Origin: Chrysomallon squamiferum
Taxonomy: Eukaryota > Mollusca > Gastropoda > Neomphalida > Peltospiridae
Assembly: GCA_012295275.1 (NCBI GenBank)
Contig: CM022673.1
Location: forward strand, 15,683,810-15,713,809
Direction: 5' to 3'
DNA length: 30,000 bases
In this document: piece after piece, positions 1-11,279 of the stretch
Layout of the letters: each line of letters begins with the position of its first letter
Numbering within the stretch: position 1 is the stretch's first letter
The notes under the pieces: model-generated
Told to the model about the DNA's origin: nothing
The model's input: the letters and a program-made list of their open reading frames with translations, nothing else
Database searches by the model: none
Translations under genes and position numbers: made by a program

Positions 1-1500
1 TTGTGAAATATAAAGAAATAACATCAAAAAAAAAAAAAAAAATTGCCGCAGAGAAAACAAGATGACATAAGAAAAAAGAAACGGTATTTCCAGAAAAACA
101 GCAACCAGATTAGCCTGGTGTTGATATGATATAGTGTTATCGTTATAATGTGTTTAACGTGAAGGGCCGCAAAAGGCACAAAAGGAGAACATGAAAAAAT
201 GTCATTCCTTACGGAGAAAAAATAAATAAATAAAAATGTAGCGATAGTATTTTACATTATTCGAAAAATTACTAAATTTTTTTCTACGTATAATAATAAT
301 AGTTTATAAATAAAGAAAGAAAGAAAAAAAAAAAGAAAAAATAGATAATATATATAATTATAGAGTATATATTTACAATACATTATAAAATATTTATGGA
401 TCTGAATTCTTTAACTCCTTTCATTCATCCATACATCCATCACTTTGTCTGCCTATCTGTCTATCTGTCTATCCATTTAAATTTCCATTTCTCTTTGTCT
501 ATCTATCTGTCTGTTTGCCTGTCTCTCTGTCTATCCATCTCTCTGTCTATAAACAACACATTATGGGTATGTTTTACGAGACAAATAATCTTATTATTTA
601 AAAATCTGCTACTTTCACATTTATCTAAAGTTCAACAAATATGGCGGGCTACAGTGTCATTTGCAGATGGGGATGAAATTTGTGTCATGCAAGGAGACGC
701 AAAGCCGGACAAACATAGAGACACGGACCGGAACTCCTTGTCCAAACACTATTTGCATATTGAAACCATGTTAAGAATGATATTCTTAAATCTGGTTTCT
801 TTAATAACCGTTAACTTCATGAAAATATAGTTTTAGAAAGATGTAGAAGAAATCGAAATAAAAATGAATATATAAATAAAAAATAGCTAAGAGAAATAGA
901 GAAAGAATGAAAAAGTAAATGAATGAAAGAAAGAAAGAAATAAAAGAAATGAAAGATTGAAAAAATAAATAAGTAAAACGAAAATATATTCCATTTTTAT
1001 TTTTTAAAACATAAGGTGACGTAAGCTAAATTAAAAAAAGGCAAGAAATAGGAGAGAAAAAAGCAACCAAACAAAATTGAACCAAAAAAAAAAAATATAT
1101 ATATAATAATAAAATAAAATAAAGAAAGAAAGTATGTAATAAAATAAGAACAATTTATTGTTGTTGTTTTTTTGTTGTAAAATGTAATGGCTATTTAAGA
1201 TGCATTCAAATGACTGAAATGTACAAAAACATTATATTTTATTTGCTACCTATCAATGTTTATTGTGACAAAATGTTTTAGTTCTGTCGTTATCGTTATG
1301 TTTCCACTTTTAAGGATTGAATTTGACACAAAGCTCACACACAACATAAAACAGTAATAAAATAAAATAGTAACAAATAAAATGAAATAATAACAAAATA
1401 AAATAAAACAAAGGTAAAAAAGTAAATATATATATATATATACACACATATATATACATACATACATATACGTACACACATACTCAAACATACATATATG
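1..1500. other. AT-rich non-coding stretch, purine-rich in places
   Basis: This stretch is AT-rich. It has a poly-A run near 26-42, A/G-rich simple sequence at about 840-1140 (GAAA and AAAT words), and a degenerate TCTG/TCTA block near 448-550. An open frame crosses 396-830, but its first half is a translation of the TCTG/TCTA repeat and its second half matches no family I know. The better-balanced part at 640-770 is unique sequence of unknown role. I see no splice-flanked exon or RNA gene. Confidence 0.6.
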
Positions 1501-1720
1501 CACACACACACACACACAGACACACACACACACACACATTTTAATATAATATGTATGTAAGTATGTTTGGCTGTATGTATGTATGTATGACTTTATGTAT
1601 GTATGAATGAATGAATGAATGTATGTATATATGTATGTATGTATGAATGTATGTATGTATGGATGGATGGATGCATGTGTATATGTGTGTGTGTGTGTGT
1701 CTCTGTATGTGTGTAATTGT
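1425..1720. repeat. Compound TA / CA / TATG / GT microsatellite
   Basis: A run of linked simple repeats. TA-type repeats lie near 1425-1500, then a CA tract at 1501-1538 with one GA interruption. Imperfect TATG/TGAA tetranucleotides follow at about 1549-1680, and a GT tract at about 1684-1700. Both strands of the GT/CA type are present around the tetranucleotide core. The CA and GT parts can in principle adopt Z-DNA. Cysteine- and valine-rich open frames here are products of the repeat and not genes. Confidence 0.95.
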
Positions 1721-1739
1721 AGGTTTGTATAATGGACAT

Positions 1740-2400
1740 GTGATACAGATGATACATCATTTTAACTGTTTTCGGGCAATAACATTTTAATTTCTTTGCA
1801 TTTTTAATTAAAAAAATATATATATATAAAAAAAGACAAAAGAAGAAACCTAATTTAATTTTTTTTATTGTTTGAGAAACTCAACTGAAGAAGCATTTAG
1901 TTCCTCTTTTCACAAAAGTGGGTATTCTGCACTCACTGGTAGTCCATAACTACAGCTTTGTGATGACAAACCTCGTTAGCTCTAAAATTACTGACATCCA
2001 AGAGCAAAAGACCACTGCATCTTAACTGATGGTTTCATTTTTCTCTCTTTTCTTTCAGTTTTTTTTTTTAAAGTAATAAAATAATTATTTGTAATTCCCT
2101 TATATATATATAATACAGACCTAATTCCTCAAATTCCATTTTTCTAATATACGAAGGAAATCCATTAATAAAAAGAAAAATTTACTGAGATAAAACAAAA
2201 CCATTTTTCAGCAACAGTTTACTGTCACAAATACTGGTCATTATTCTCAATAAATAAAAAGTATCAAGTTTTATCTTGACTTTGAATATATCAAAATTTA
2301 TCTTGATTTTCTAGTTTGACATCTCCATTTCATTTATTCAGTTTACATTATGTAATAGAGAAGTGCAGAGTTTTGATTGTTCAAGACGAAATTTAGTTAG
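1740..2400. other. Unique AT-rich sequence, no gene seen
   Basis: This is non-repetitive sequence, better balanced at about 1870-2030, followed by AT-rich DNA with a short TA run near 2102-2112. There is no open frame of note and no pair of splice sites around an open frame. Confidence 0.5.
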
Positions 2401-2402
2401 AT

Positions 2403-2412
<10 letters not shown>

Positions 2413-2497
<85 letters not shown>
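2413..2497 (+). repeat. (GA)n microsatellite, about 85 bp
   Basis: A pure GA/AG dinucleotide array, one of ten long GA/CT arrays in the window. Its opposite strand gives a Ser/Leu-rich open frame that is not a gene. Polypurine mirror tracts of this kind can form triplex (H-) DNA in principle and bind GAGA-type factors in animals; neither is shown here. Confidence 0.97.
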
Positions 2498-2500
<3 letters not shown>

Positions 2501-2561
2501 CAGAGAAAGATTTAGAAACAAACATACAGAGAGACTGACAAACAGACACACGCACATATAC

Positions 2562-2562
<1 letters not shown>

Positions 2563-2622
<60 letters not shown>

Positions 2623-2640
2623 GAGACAGGCAGAGAGATA
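2563..2640 (+). repeat. (GATA)n then (GACA)n compound microsatellite
   Basis: A GATA tetranucleotide tract at about 2563-2597 passes directly into a GACA tract at about 2595-2620, then into irregular GAGA/CAGG sequence. With the GA array 65 bases upstream, this forms a nested series GA, GATA, GACA in which each unit differs from its neighbour by small changes. That is consistent with successive repeat birth by point mutation and slippage. Confidence 0.95.
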
Positions 2641-5600
2641 AAGATATAGCTATAAGATTGACAGATGAATAGAGAGGGGTAAATCGAGAAAGCCAAAAAC
2701 AGAAAAATTAATTTATTTGTTAAAAGGACGGACAGTCAGTGATGGGGAAAATGGGCGACTGAGGGAAAGGAACAGAGGCAATCTGTGTAACACAGGTTAT
2801 TCTATCGCAAATCATCTAGAATACTTCAAAAACGCTTTAACATTACAAACCCACTCTACAATAAATTTTTCGAATGCATACATTCGTAAATCATTTTTTT
2901 ACTTTTTTTAACTATGAGAGAAAACAGACGTTCACACGCTGAAACGTGCAGATCACAAAACAAGATGTAGGCTTCTGTGAATGATTCCACAGTCTACTGA
3001 ACAACGTTCTTCACAGCATGGTCACGTGATATGATCAAAAAAATCTGGGCTACCACGGATTGCACGTTGGCCCAGTGTTGTTGAAAACAGGACGGATATT
3101 TTTAAACTGTACTCGGTGAAACGGAATGTGAAAATAATTAGCAGTTTTAGTCTTTCATCTTTTTTTTATAATTTAGATTACATTTTACATCCTGTCAGAT
3201 CTGATTAGAACAAAACAGCAGCAGTATGTACGTAATATTAATAATAAAGTTTGTTACCAGTGCTGGGCTTTTTATACTGTTATTTGCAGATATTAGAATT
3301 GACTTGAAAGTTATCTTTTTGAAAGAATAATATATCTTTTATAATTTGTAATTTTTTTCTTAATTTTTATTTTTATTTTTATTTTTATTTTTTTTTGTTG
3401 TTGTTGTTTTTTGTTTTGTTTTTGGTTTATTTTCTTTTAGATATGTATATTTCTAATATTTTAATACATATTTGTCTAAATACAAGGATAAGACCGTATA
3501 TACGTTCGTATGGTAAAAACAGGAGTCTATAAACACACAGATTTACTGTATTATTGTGATGGGAGAAATGCGTTACTGTTACTGATTAGCAGCATAGATA
3601 TGAAAGTGTAATGTTACTAATATGAAGCACTGGCCGAGATGAAAAGTTGGCCAAATGTATGTGCTAAGAAGGTTTAATTACTTGGCATTTAGCATCTCAG
3701 TCTCATGTTCTAACCTCGCAGGCATAGCCTGGATATAGAAAGAGAAAATGAAAACGAAAGGAAAAGAAAGAAAGAAAGAAATTACGAAACAAACGAAGAA
3801 AGAGAAAAAAGGAAACAAGAATGAAAAAAGAATACTATATTTTTCTGCGACATAAAAGAGGTATGAAGAAATAATCATTCTAAACAATTATGAAACAGAC
3901 GATATTATAACACACGATAAGAGAAAAAGAGTGAAAGATGAGGAAAGAAATTAACAAGAAATAAAGAATTAGAAAGAATGGATAAAAAAATATGTATATA
4001 TGAAAGAAACTTGAAAACAATAATTACACCTGTCTTTGATGTTCAGTTTTCTAATTCCTTCGGACACTGCCCTCAAATTAAGAAGTAAAACATGCAGAAA
4101 CATTTAAACTGTACAGGCAGTTAGAACAGAGCGATCTGGGGCGGGTCCCTTTGTGTGCATGTACACTTGGGACATCTATCGTAAAACGTCTGTGTACACG
4201 TGCATGTAACGTATTTGACATTTGTCGTTACTAAAGGATTCTTGGTTCACAGTGCATGTTTCGACACGTCTCACGTCAGTTTGACGACGACTGCAAGTTT
4301 CTGAGTGCTAACACAATGAAGCAGATGATACAAACTAACTCCTGAACTTCAGGTCTTGCAAGTTCGTGAAGATTTTCAGTCAGATAACACGACATAGAGA
4401 AGAAGGAGAAATAAAACAAATTCGTAAACATTTCTTGCTCTGTCAGTCCGTAGTGGAAACACCTGTCGCTTTTTGCACCAAGTAAACTGTATCATGTAGC
4501 GAATTATTTATCTGGACAAACAATTGTAGAAAACGTGGACATGTATTCCTAATGTCTGATTCTATGTAAAGTAAACTTGTACAATGATTACAAAGGCTAA
4601 GTGGAATGGACAGCTCTTGCTTGTTTGTGTTTGAGATTAAAAAAATTAGATGTTGTTTTGTTTAGTACAGAAGGGTTGAAATTGGTGCATGGTATGATAT
4701 ACAAGAGAAAAAAAAGAGAGATACTTTGAATTCGTAAGTGTGACTGATTTGCAACTGTATATACTTTTATTTTATTTTCTTGCATTTTTTTTATCAAAAC
4801 ATTTTTGTTAGTCATCGAAAACAAACTTAATCATAAATCTAACTTTAGCATTCTTAGTTTTCAGCTTTTTATTTTATTTTATTTTTTACACGAATTACTT
4901 ATAGGCGTGTATTACTCATCCTATACAAAAAATTATAAAATATAAATTTAATACTGCAAATAATAGTTACTAACAGGAATAGAATTCTGTATAACATGAA
5001 GAAAAGAAAAGCCAAAAATGGAATGCATAATATGTGCTAGCTGGCTTTGAAGTGATTCAAAGGTCACTGAAAAGACGAAGAGAAAAAATAGCGAGAACAA
5101 ACACACAAAGACTCGGGTGGATGTTTTCTGAACGTTATCACTTTACGTGTGACAACAAAGCGAACTGCAAGCAAACAGTATAAGGAGTGAGCCCATACTA
5201 TTTGGTTGCTTATAATCCGTGACTTTCCTTTTGCCTTCGCTATGGGACTTCGAGGACAAACATGCCTCGTATATGGCCGCTTATTATACTCGATCTTGCT
5301 TTTTCCCCTGTTTTGTAATACACCCATTTTCAAGCGGACTTAGCCCCATTGAATATTAAAAGTCACGCAGGGCTGCGGGGCCCGTCTCGCGCTATAATCA
5401 GCTGTAATAGATGAATACATGTTTGAAGGGAAAAAATATCGTTCTTGTTTCTTCCTGACCATCCTTAGCAATTTAAGGGTAAATATTTTACAGACTGTTA
5501 TTTAATAAAGGGTGGCATTCTCGACTTGTAACGCACTTGACCTTGTCTATTGTTTGTGTCTCGTGCACAAGGATAAGACGCCAAAGCCCATGCCTCAGAA

Positions 5601-5700
5601 TTTGACGAAAGATGCCCTTTAAGATACAACACAAGGGAATGTCGATGGTATTGGTTTAATTTAAAGTGAGGGTGGAGTGTTAGTCTTCAGAACTCACCAA
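2641..5700. other. Largely unique non-coding block
   Basis: About 3 kb with few microsatellites. Exceptions are T-rich (TTTTTA)-like sequence near 3360-3425 and A/G-rich simple sequence near 3740-4010. An E-box-type GTCACGTGAT lies at 3021-3030. The part at 5100-5400 is less AT-rich and carries an open frame on the minus strand (5064-5333), but its product matches nothing I recognise and the frame is not bounded by convincing splice sites. No RNA gene or mobile element is visible. Confidence 0.5.
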
Positions 5701-6039
5701 AAATACTTTTTCTTTTTTTTTTTTTCTTTTTTTTGCGATTTTTATCTTGTATGGGAAGTGAGTGATATTTTAAAACACTGAAATAAAGGTAGGAGTACGT
5801 CATAATAATTCTGATTTTTTATATATATTTTTTTTTCAATGCATTTAGATGGTTTGTGATGAGCAAAGCAAATTTAAACAAAGATATGTTCAGTCTGATC
5901 GTTATTCCATTTTAATTTGTAAGCACATATATGCACTATACACAAAACATACACGCAGAAATTATTTAAACACGTGCATCTTTTTAAACAATCAAATATT
6001 TAATTTCTGTAATTTCATACATAGCCTTTGATAACATAT

Positions 6040-6165
6040 AATCATAATAATAATAGTAATAATGACAACAACAACAATAGCAACCACGACAACAATAATG
6101 ATGATGATGATGATGCTAATAACGATGATAATCATGATGATAATAACAATGATAACCATTTAAAA
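6040..6165 (+). repeat. Degenerate AAT/AAC/GAT trinucleotide tract
   Basis: Imperfect trinucleotides drift from AAT through AAC to GAT. The forward frame reads as an Asn/Asp-rich 60-residue peptide with no other content. I treat it as a repeat and not as a gene, because neighbouring sequence is non-coding and similar tracts recur elsewhere (for example 18950-19090) without an open frame. Confidence 0.8.
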
Positions 6166-6296
6166 AGCCTGTTTCTTTGCACTTTACATGATCTGTTTAT
6201 GAAAATATAATTACCATGGCATTCTTTGAAATACGTGGGTGTTCTCGTACATGTTAGTGTACTGGTCTGTTCCGAACGAATATATGAATTCCTTGG

Positions 6297-6301
<5 letters not shown>

Positions 6302-6338
<37 letters not shown>
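6302..6338 (+). repeat. Poly-T tract
   Basis: An uninterrupted T run of 37 bases. A second T tract lies at about 6478-6503. No retroposon body is evident next to either, so the run cannot be assigned to an element tail. Confidence 0.95.
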
Positions 6339-6712
6339 CATTAGCTTTTCGTCTTCTCTCTATTTAAACTGTGCTGATCATACAGTTCTAATTGGGTTGT
6401 AATTTATCCCAGCGCATAAAAGATTTCGTTTACGCAAATAGTTTCAGTTGTATTAAATTTCGTCTTTTTTCTTCTTCTTCTTTTTTTTTTTTTTTTTTTT
6501 TTTCTTTTTGGTCTCTGATAACTAGACAAAGGAAAGAAAGAATGAAATAAAGCCAAATAAACTATCGCTTAAGGTAAATTCACACAAATTGATGTTTTGA
6601 ATCCTATAAATATCATAATTATTAAAATATTGTTTGTTAGTTGTTTTTTTTGTTGTTGTTTTTTAATTTGTCAAAATTAAGCAAATTAGATACAATGCAA
6701 TTAATTAAATAA

Positions 6713-6716
<4 letters not shown>

Positions 6717-6751
<35 letters not shown>
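6717..6751. repeat. (AT)n array flanked by TTAATTAAAT copies
   Basis: A pure AT array with the word TTAATTAAAT on both sides (near 6700 and 6752). The array is self-complementary and could extrude a cruciform. TATG-type words follow at about 6767-6800, then a short TCTA/TCTG block. Confidence 0.9.
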
Positions 6752-6756
<5 letters not shown>

Positions 6757-7200
6757 TTAAATATATATGTATATGTATGTACGTACTTATATATTTATAT
6801 ATGCATGCATGTGCATATTTACTCTATCCATATATCTGCCTATCTGTCGGCCATCTAACTTGTCTGTCTATACATTTTCATGCATATTGTTTTTATTTCG
6901 GTTTCTATCTATCCCTTTCCATCTATCTGTCATTTCCAATCATACCATGTGAAAGCACCTTAAGCTTATTTCTGGCGACAGTTTCCTCTGTGGAACAATT
7001 ACGCGTCAAGCTGCATTGACGGCAACACGTAAACCTGCACGGGGCTCGTGCTACCATTACACTAAGGAACCTTCATCGTCAAGCACGATTTAACCTCAAA
7101 GGACAGAAGACTTCCAAAGGGGTATTCCGTAACACCCGGCATTAGCCATCTACCCCCACTCGCCTCGCCGGGAACAGAGCAGCCTCATAGCAGAGGTGCG

Positions 7201-7320
7201 TGATTTCTCGCTATTTCTCTTTCTGGCGCGAGATTTGTGTGACACGGAAACTAATTACGTTACGACGGCGCGCTCCGCGATGACGGCTATTAGACAGCGG
7301 TCGTGACAACGTTTCGTTGT
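7201..7320. promoter_or_regulatory. CpG-rich, GC-balanced patch, possible regulatory element
   Basis: A hand count gives 16 CpG dinucleotides and about 50% G+C in these 120 bases, against an AT-rich and CpG-poor surround. The whole stretch 6960-7390 is unique and better balanced than its flanks. It includes homeodomain-like TAATTA core sequence near 7251 and GGCGCG/CGCGC words. A promoter, an enhancer or a small unmethylated island are all possible. No open frame or splice site pair supports an exon. The functional call is inference from composition alone. Confidence 0.3.
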
Positions 7321-7400
7321 AGTAGCAGACTGAACGTGAGCCTGGCAATAGACAGTTCGTCAGTACTGCAGCTGAGAGATCAAACGTATTGAAGACATCT

Positions 7401-7426
7401 TTATTATTATTATTATTATTATTATT
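7401..7426. repeat. (ATT)n microsatellite
   Basis: A short pure ATT array at the end of the CpG-rich unique block. It opens the repeat-dense interval that runs to about 8420. Confidence 0.95.
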
Positions 7427-7487
7427 GCATACTCATGTTTTCATTAGTTCATATCGTTTATTTTATTTTATTTTATTGTATTTTATT

Positions 7488-7509
7488 TTTATAATAATAA
7501 AAATAATAA

Positions 7510-7540
<31 letters not shown>

Positions 7541-7548
7541 AAGAAGAA
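7488..7548 (+). repeat. AAT then (AAG)n microsatellite
   Basis: AAT-type sequence passes into a pure AAG array at about 7511-7548. AAG is a polypurine tract. The minus strand gives a Leu- or Ser-rich open frame from this array plus the GA array next to it; neither is a gene. Confidence 0.93.
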
Positions 7549-7590
7549 TATAATGTAGTCGGATAAAGAAGAAAGAATAAGAGTAAAGAT

Positions 7591-7691
<101 letters not shown>

Positions 7692-7738
7692 CTACATAAA
7701 TCGTACACAGAATTTTGGAACATCTGTGTTTTGCATGT

Positions 7739-7843
7739 CAGGTGACATTACATCAGGTGAACACGACAACTCGGAATTACCTCTTTAAAATCGATGTAGC
7801 AAGAAGAAAAACAACAGGTGTTTTCAACGATGAATACCAGGTG
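7739..7843 (+). promoter_or_regulatory. Cluster of four CAGGTG E-boxes
   Basis: CAGGTG occurs at 7739-7744, 7754-7759, 7815-7820 and 7838-7843, all in the same orientation, in unique sequence just downstream of the GA array. CAGGTG is the core bound by Snail/Scratch/ZEB repressors and by some E-protein dimers in animals. Four in 105 bases is far above chance for a hexamer. Regulatory use is inferred from the clustering only. The stretch is also inside an open frame (7715-7918) with an unrecognised product, which I judge less likely to be meaningful. Confidence 0.35.
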
Positions 7844-7993
7844 ATCAGTACCGCATCTTTAATCTCATCATTAGTCGTGTTTGAAAAATCTACTGTCACT
7901 ATTCGTTTTGAAATTTAAAAAGTAAAGTGTGTCTGTAATGAATAAATTTGGACTACTGGAGAATTGGAAAGTTAAATATTGTTATGGTTGATA

Positions 7994-7994
<1 letters not shown>

Positions 7995-8040
<46 letters not shown>
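7995..8040. repeat. (ATT)n microsatellite
   Basis: A pure ATT array, followed by TTTA/TTTTA-rich sequence to about 8130. Leucine runs in the forward frame derive from it. Confidence 0.95.
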
Positions 8041-8041
<1 letters not shown>

Positions 8042-8337
8042 CGTTGACGCTGTTGTTCTTGCCGTCGTCAATGTATTTTTTATGTTTATTTTATTTTATT
8101 TTTTTATTTATTTATTTATTTATTTTTTTCTGTTTTTGCTCTGATGAACAATGCAGCGAAACAGTAACAATAAAAAGCGTTAAAGCTTGTTATCTTTCTG
8201 TTGTTGTTATACGTTTTACCTGGGTTTTTTTTAAATATTCTATTTACTTATTTACTTATTTATTGTTGTTGTTTGTTTTGTTTCTTGGGGGATCCATATT
8301 TTTTCGGTTTTTTTTTCTGGCGTGGGGTATGAAAGGG

Positions 8338-8338
<1 letters not shown>

Positions 8339-8417
<79 letters not shown>
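8339..8417. repeat. (ATT)n microsatellite, about 79 bp
   Basis: One of the longest uninterrupted ATT arrays in the window, followed by a TTTG run near 8439-8456 and T/G-rich sequence. It produces poly-Ile and poly-Tyr frames that are not genes. Confidence 0.96.
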
Positions 8418-8599
8418 GATGATATTTTATTATTAAGTTTGTTTGTTTGTTTGTTTGGGGTTTTTTTGGTTTTTTTTTTTAATTCCGTTCTATTTCAATT
8501 TTGTTGTTGTTTCTTGTTGTTATTTATCTCTCGTTCCTATTCTTTTTCTCTCTGACTTTTAGTTTTATTTATGTATTTATTTTTTAACTAAAATATTAC

Positions 8600-8960
8600 A
8601 GTACTAAGCCCAGGGCTGCACGTACTGTGTTTGATATTGTTCATGGTCATGTTCCACCCGTGACCCGTGATAATTAACACCATGGGGATTTTGTCTTTAT
8701 CGCACACACAAACATCTCCCACCCCTAACAAATAGACTTGATCCCTGGGGCATGTGTCATGGGGCGTATTTATACGATGTAACTTTATTGACCAATTTAA
8801 GGGTTATCTTGCCGTTAATAATCGCCAGCTAACACCCGCTTGTGTAAAATAAGTGAATTTTCGAAACCAAAATTTGTAACTTGATAGTTTAATTCTATAC
8901 GCTGGTGTCAGGAATGCGCCATTACAAGATTAACCTTGTCCCAAATGTTGATTATTATTC
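8600..8960. other. Better-balanced unique block, possible conserved non-coding element
   Basis: This is non-repetitive sequence with mixed base composition between an ATT/TTTG-rich interval and an AT-rich interval. It has no useful open frame. The segment around 8780-8840 carries TTATTGACC, GGGTTATCTTG (a GATA-type site in reverse) and TTAATAATCG words, typical of developmental enhancers. The call rests on composition and motif words; no conservation is demonstrated. Confidence 0.2.
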
Positions 8961-9302
8961 GAATCCAGGACGCCCCACAAAGTGATTATGCTGTCCAAAA
9001 CAGCAATAAGTCTTTACTGTAAACCTATCTTGAAATATGTTGAAATGTTTTAGTGAAGTTGGATTGAATTATTTATTTATTATTAATTATTAATTATTAT
9101 TATTATTATTATTTAATTTTATTTTATGATTATGATTATTATTATTTTTTATTTATTATCATTATTTTTTTATATATATATATATATTTAAATATATTTT
9201 TTAATATGATCTATGAGCAGAATTTTCATTTTAATTAAAATGGTTTGTATAGTTATAAAATTATTCATCGTTTGTTAATGGTAGTGTAGTGTTGATGTAT
9301 CT

Positions 9303-9304
<2 letters not shown>

Positions 9305-9358
<54 letters not shown>
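9305..9358 (-). repeat. (CT)n microsatellite, about 54 bp, ending in AT
   Basis: A pure TC array on the + strand that switches directly to AT repeats at 9359-9368. AT-rich ATT and TA sequence (9060-9190) lies just upstream. Confidence 0.97.
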
Positions 9359-9369
<11 letters not shown>

Positions 9370-10590
9370 CGAACATCTGAAAAGATTACAAAGGTAACTG
9401 ACTTCTTTTAGCTCACTTGACGTCCTACGTATGGGTGTCGTCACTCGCTGCATAACTAAATTTCTCACAGTGTTACGCACAAACTCCGCTGACTGTGGAA
9501 CGCTAGTCAGCAAACAACCCCATTGTCGGTCTATTGACGTCCACACATTGGCGATAGTTCTCTAACGAATGAAAACCTGGTATGAATGTTTGCCGTCTTT
9601 TCATCAACTGAAGACTTACGAAATACGGGCGACACCCTTTCACGTGAGTGTCACCAGGTGAAAAAAATATATAAGATGGGCGATTTTCTGACAACCAAGA
9701 ATTTGATATTGGCGACATCACAACTGTGAAAATAAAAGAATAAAAAAAATGCAGGTCAAAAGAATTTTCTTTTTGACCTCGTCTGATCTTTGGTCGCTTC
9801 TACAAAGAATTTCTTTTCTAACTTCTGACAGAAGATTTTCTTCTTGTATTAAGCATAAAAGGGGTATATTCAATGCTTGCAAATATTTTACAAATGGTGC
9901 ATATGAACTGCTGTGATGTTCAGAAACATGACTTTTGTTCTCAAGTCTTGAAAAGGTTTAAAATGTTTTAGTCGAAGTAATTATTGTTTAAGTATTATTC
10001 TCTAGGTAAATACATTATTAGATTAATTCTGCAGTACTGGGTTACATCAATGCGTTATAAGATGCACGTATGATAATCAGTTTGACGATTTAAAATATAC
10101 TTTTCTTTCAAAAGTTCTTTGATATCTAAGTATTATCATGTTTTAACATTTTTGTACTTTAGTTTCTGGCATTCATATATTTATGTATATATGAGAGTGT
10201 AAGTATGTATACACACAAACACATACACAGAAACACACTTTTTACATATGCCTGTGTGCGTGATGCTCGTGCGTTCTAAAATTCGCTTACAATTTAATTG
10301 GTATAGCAAACCACAGCATTTTCACATTAATTACGATAATGAGCATTAATGTTTATGATTTGCCCAATTTATAATTAATTTACATTTATCGGAGGAAGCA
10401 AATTCAAGGGCTGCTAATTTTAAACTACTGATAATTTTTCCTGCTACTGCACGTAAACCTTTTCAAAGTACCTGTAACCTGGTGTTAAGCGAAAATGCAG
10501 GATTCACTGCAGTATCTCTTGTTATGTAGGCTGGAGAGTTTAAGTATATGATAACGTTTTATTTTAGTGTAACTGACTGATCGAGTGTGA
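9370..10590. other. Unique non-coding sequence, no gene seen
   Basis: About 1.2 kb without microsatellites beyond a weak CA stretch near 10208-10240. CACGTG at 9641-9646 and CAGGTG at 9655-9660 lie within 20 bases of each other. Minus-strand open frames at 9265-9546 and 9503-9721 overlap here; one is led by the translated CT array, and neither has a recognisable product or splice context. Confidence 0.5.
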
Positions 10591-10683
10591 GTGTGTGAAA
10601 AAGTTAGTGAGAGTACGAATGCATGATTATGTGTCTATATCACCTTTATACTTTCCTATTCTAATTATTTCTTCTTCTTCCCC

Positions 10684-10814
<131 letters not shown>

Positions 10815-10972
10815 TATGTTGCTTGTGTACATATCTAAAATATATATAGGCGCGCATACACAAACACACATACAAAAAAGAAGATAACAAATTTTTGTTG
10901 GCATACAAGATATAGATTTACCTATCAGCCATTTTGTATCCGTCTTTTGTCCTTCTCTGTGTCTATAGCGAC

Positions 10973-11266
10973 TTTTTATATGATTGTTTTCAGTCATGTT
11001 ATTATTGTTGTTGTTACTGTAGTTACAGTATGTTTTTATATCATTTTTTCAGTCATATTATTGTTGTTGTTACTGTAGTACAATATGTTTTTATATCATT
11101 GTTTTCAGTCATGTTATTATTGTTGTTGTTTTTGTAGTTACAGTATATTTTTATATCATTGTTTTGAGTCATGTTATTATTGCTTTTGTTACTGTAGTTA
11201 CAATGTGTTTTAATATTATTGTTTTGAATCATTTTATTATTGACGTTGTTATTGTAGTACAATACG
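10973..11266 (+). repeat. Minisatellite, five units of 55-60 bp
   Basis: Five head-to-tail units start at 10973, 11033, 11088, 11148 and 11208, with lengths 60, 55, 60, 60 and 59. Each begins T4-5 then ATAT or a variant. Each carries a core close to TTTTCAGTCATGTTATTATT and a GTTGTTGTTACTGTAGTTACA segment, and ends near CAGTATG. Unit 2 has lost a few bases in the core, and unit 5 is the most diverged. A short TTTTTCAGTC remnant follows at 11267. There are no unique spacers between units, so it is a tandem repeat and not a CRISPR array. The T-run plus CAG in each unit resembles a 3' splice site by chance. Confidence 0.93.
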
Positions 11267-11279
11267 TTTTTCAGTCGGT

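Noticed and set aside
396-830. 144-codon frame as a gene
   Set aside because: The first third is TCTG/TCTA repeat and the rest matches no family. There is no splice or promoter support.
4150-4210. Inverted GTGCATGTACAC / GTGTACACGTGCATG words as a hairpin or operator
   Set aside because: The match is imperfect and short, with a loop of about 30 bases; it is expected occasionally by chance.
5064-5333. Minus-strand 89-codon frame in balanced sequence
   Set aside because: Mixed residues but no recognisable domain, no clear splice sites and no flanking exons. A chance frame is the simpler reading.
6028-6210. Asn/Asp-rich 60-residue frame
   Set aside because: It is a trinucleotide repeat read in one frame, with no sequence outside the repeat that looks coding.
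6302-6338. Poly-T tract as the tail of a minus-strand retroposon
   Set aside because: No element body, target-site duplication or coding remnant is visible on either side.
7948-8555. Poly-Leu/Ile/Tyr open frames of up to 162 codons
   Set aside because: They are translations of ATT arrays joined by T-rich sequence. The same holds at 17269-17604, 19480-19947, 23529-23804 and 29489-29683.
10973-11266. Repeat array considered as a CRISPR array
   Set aside because: Units are contiguous with no unique spacers, repeats differ from one another, and the setting is an animal-type genome.
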